NCBI RefSeq assembly: GCF_900637855.1
Contig: NZ_LR134440.1
Coordinates: forward strand, 1,612,001-1,676,000
Length of the DNA stretch: 64,000 nucleotides
Reading direction: 5' to 3'
Origin: Neisseria animaloris
GTDB taxonomy: Bacteria; Pseudomonadota; Gammaproteobacteria; Burkholderiales; Neisseriaceae
The translations under genes were made by a program, and so were the position numbers. The notes below the pieces were generated by a model. The model was not told where the DNA came from and made no database searches. It saw nothing but the letters and a program-made list of their open reading frames with translations. This document shows, piece by piece, positions 62,315-64,000 of the stretch (position 1 is its first letter; every line of letters begins with the position of its first letter).

Positions 62315-62761
62315 ATGGCTGAGAAATTACCGCAAGATAGAGAAGGCTCTAGTCAGCTTGTGAAATCTGTAAATCAATTAGTTAGTCCAAAAAATGATAC
62401 TATGCTGCAAGGTGCTGATTTCCTTAAGCTCCTGATTGTTGTGTTGTTAATTGCCAGTAGTATTTGGGTTTTTTATACTATGCAAGATATACCTGTATAT
62501 CTACGAACATTGTTTCCAATTGTAGGTATTATTTTAGGATTATTAATAGTTTTTTATTGGTGTCATTTTGGGCGTCAGTTGGTTAGATATGTGCGTGATT
62601 CTGTGACCGAGTTTAAAAAGGTTGTTTGGCCGCCTAAAAATGATGCAATTCGTATGACTATTTTTGTTGTTATTTTTGTGACTGTTTTATCTATGTTTAT
62701 TTATGCGACAGATAGTCTGATATCGTGGTTATTTTTTGATTTGCTATTAAAGAGGGGATAA
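62315..62761 (+). CDS. secE: Preprotein translocase SecE
   Basis: This 148-residue membrane protein is the small essential Sec channel subunit. The conserved C-terminal block [20 protein letters not shown] and last helix [20 protein letters not shown] are clear. Two extra N-terminal helices are present, as in other beta- and gammaproteobacteria. It precedes nusG by two bases. Confidence 0.95.
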   Translation: MAEKLPQDREGSSQLVKSVNQLVSPKNDTMLQGADFLKLLIVVLLIASSIWVFYTMQDIPVYLRTLFPIVGIILGLLIVFYWCHFGRQLVRYVRDSVTEFKKVVWPPKNDAIRMTIFVVIFVTVLSMFIYATDSLISWLFFDLLLKRG

Positions 62762-62763
62762 AA

Positions 62764-63297
62764 ATGTCTAGACGTTGGTATGTTGTACAGGCTTATTCCG
62801 GCTTTGAAAAAAATGTTCAAAAGACTTTGAAAGAACGTATTGCCCGTGAAAATATGGATGATTATTTTGGGCAAATCTTGGTGCCTGTGGAAGAAGTGGT
62901 TGATATAAAAAATGGAAAAAAAACAATTAGTGAGCGTAAGTTTTTTCCAGGTTATGTGTTAGTTGAAATGGAAATGACAGATGATTCTTGGCATTTGGTG
63001 AAAAGTACACCTCGTGTGTCAGGATTTATTGGGGGTACTGCTAATAAGCCTATGCCTATATCTCAAAAAGAGGTTGATACCATATTGCAACAAGTTCAAT
63101 CGGGGGGAGAGAAGCCTAAGCCGAAAGTTGAATTTGAAGTAGGGCAACAAGTTCGAGTAAATGAAGGCCCATTTGCTGACTTTAATGGAATTGTTGAAGA
63201 AGTCAATTATGAGCGTAATAAATTACGTGTTTCCGTGCAGATTTTTGGGCGAGAAACACCTGTTGAGCTGGAGTTTAACCAAGTAGAAAAGATTTAA
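62764..63297 (+). CDS. nusG: Transcription antitermination/elongation factor NusG
   Basis: This 177-residue factor links RNA polymerase with Rho or ribosomes. The NGN domain ([20 protein letters not shown]) and C-terminal KOW domain ([20 protein letters not shown]) are complete. It is co-transcribed with secE and followed by the ribosomal protein genes. Confidence 0.97.
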   Translation: MSRRWYVVQAYSGFEKNVQKTLKERIARENMDDYFGQILVPVEEVVDIKNGKKTISERKFFPGYVLVEMEMTDDSWHLVKSTPRVSGFIGGTANKPMPISQKEVDTILQQVQSGGEKPKPKVEFEVGQQVRVNEGPFADFNGIVEEVNYERNKLRVSVQIFGRETPVELEFNQVEKI

Positions 63298-63436
63298 TAA
63301 AATTGAACTGCTGTTTAGGTTGTTAAATTTTATTGAAAAAATATTTAATAGAATCTATAATAAAAAATTAACTTTTATGTTTTATGTGTGGGGAGCGATT
63401 TTCGCGTTATACCCATTGATTTAGGAGCTTTATAAA

Positions 63437-63868
63437 GTGGCAAAAAAAATTGTAGGCTATATTAAACTGCAAATTCCTGCAGGAAAAGCCAACCCTTCTC
63501 CTCCAGTTGGTCCTGCCTTGGGTCAACGTGGCTTGAATATTATGGAATTTTGTAAAGCATTCAATGCCGCAACGCAGGGCATGGAGCCGGGATTGCCAAT
63601 TCCTGTGGTAATCACTGCTTTTGCGGATAAGTCATTCACTTTTGTGATGAAGACGCCCCCCGCTTCCATATTGTTGAAAAAGGCTGCTGGCTTACAAAAA
63701 GGCAGTTCAAATCCTTTGACTAATAAAGTAGGTAAGATTACTCGGGCTCAATTGGAAGAGATCGCAAAAACCAAAGAACCTGATTTGACTGCTGCGGATT
63801 TAGATGCGGCTGTTCGTACTATTGCAGGTAGCGCCCGTTCTATGGGTTTGGATGTGGAGGGTGTGTAA
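63437..63868 (+). CDS. rplK: 50S ribosomal protein L11
   Basis: This 143-residue ribosomal protein starts at a GTG with AGGAG upstream. [20 protein letters not shown] and the C-terminal RNA-binding part [14 protein letters not shown] are typical. Its stop shares a base with the rplA start. The 139-bp leader upstream may hold the L1 autoregulation site. Confidence 0.98.
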   Translation: MAKKIVGYIKLQIPAGKANPSPPVGPALGQRGLNIMEFCKAFNAATQGMEPGLPIPVVITAFADKSFTFVMKTPPASILLKKAAGLQKGSSNPLTNKVGKITRAQLEEIAKTKEPDLTAADLDAAVRTIAGSARSMGLDVEGV

Positions 63869-64000
63869 TGGCTAAATTATCTAAGCGTTTAAGTGCTTTA
63901 CGTAGTGCTGTTGAGGCTAATAAACTGTATGTAATTGATGAAGCAATCGCGTTAGTTAAAAAATCCGCTACTGCTAAATTTGATGAGTCTGTAGACGTTT
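63868..64000 (+). CDS. rplA: 50S ribosomal protein L1, 3' end outside window
   Basis: The frame begins [20 protein letters not shown] and continues past the window end. Position after rplK and the sequence match L1, which also represses its own operon. Only 44 codons are visible. Confidence 0.96.
   Translation, partial: MAKLSKRLSALRSAVEANKLYVIDEAIALVKKSATAKFDESVDV

Overview
The window comes from a Neisseriaceae genome, most likely Neisseria or a near relative. Dozens of copies of the DNA uptake sequence GCCGTCTGAA, mostly in the AG-extended form AGGCCGTCTGAA and often as inverted pairs acting as terminators, are spread through it. The chromosomal gene order on the right (topA, smg, dprA, lysM gene, def-fmt-rsmB-DUF4390-ntrY-ntrX, then ferredoxin, tRNAs, tuf, secE, nusG, rplK, rplA) is also the neisserial one.

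Bases 1 to about 38,880 are most of an integrative conjugative element (ICE); its left end lies outside the window. The element holds a VirB/VirD4 type IV secretion system (virB4 3' part, virB5, a lipoprotein, virB6, two small membrane genes, virB7-like, virB8-virB11), then ssb and virD4, a TraC-like primase, a MobC/MOBP relaxase pair, TrbM, and TraK/TraL/TraM-like genes. Its right end is a tyrosine integrase lying against, and reading antisense into, a tRNA-Lys gene. A candidate oriT is at about 29.15-29.48 kb: hairpins, an RP4-type nick sequence and a helically phased TAGAT/TAGAC array beside the traK-like gene. A lambda-like switch (Cro-like gene, S24 repressor, repeated TTAAG-N4-CTTAA operators) is at about 32 kb, and a possible vegetative origin with a DnaA box is at about 30.7-30.9 kb beside a Rep-like gene.

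Cargo is inserted between the transfer genes: a helical protein/HEPN pair (8.2-9.4 kb), a DUF5131 three-Cys protein with TcmP (9.8-12.0 kb), an IetA/IetS-like AAA ATPase and subtilase (14.8-18.1 kb), an epsilon/zeta-like toxin-antitoxin pair (24.8-25.9 kb), and a PemIK/MazEF-like pair (30.0-30.6 kb). Two of these modules are AT-rich and free of uptake sequences, unlike the backbone. The DUF5131-TcmP module lies beside a decayed copy of the ssb and virD4 starts. A small secreted two-cysteine peptide gene and a 3' remnant of a cytosine-C5 methyltransferase follow the relaxase.

From about 38,955 to 64,000 the DNA is chromosomal housekeeping: a two-component system, PepSY protein, BCCT transporter, a second tRNA-Lys, rsmD, topA, smg, dprA, a LysM protein, def-fmt-rsmB, ntrYX, FadL porin, ferredoxin, four tRNAs, tuf, secE, nusG, rplK and the start of rplA.

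The most interesting signals are: (i) a C-terminal module shared by the primase, a 157-residue protein and the zeta toxin, which may be a type IV secretion signal or polyvalent-protein domain; (ii) the oriT region with its 227-bp palindrome and phased array; (iii) the DUF5131-TcmP and HEPN cargo; (iv) the peptide gene behind a 24-bp palindromic operator; (v) the repressor-controlled structured region at 33.1-33.6 kb.
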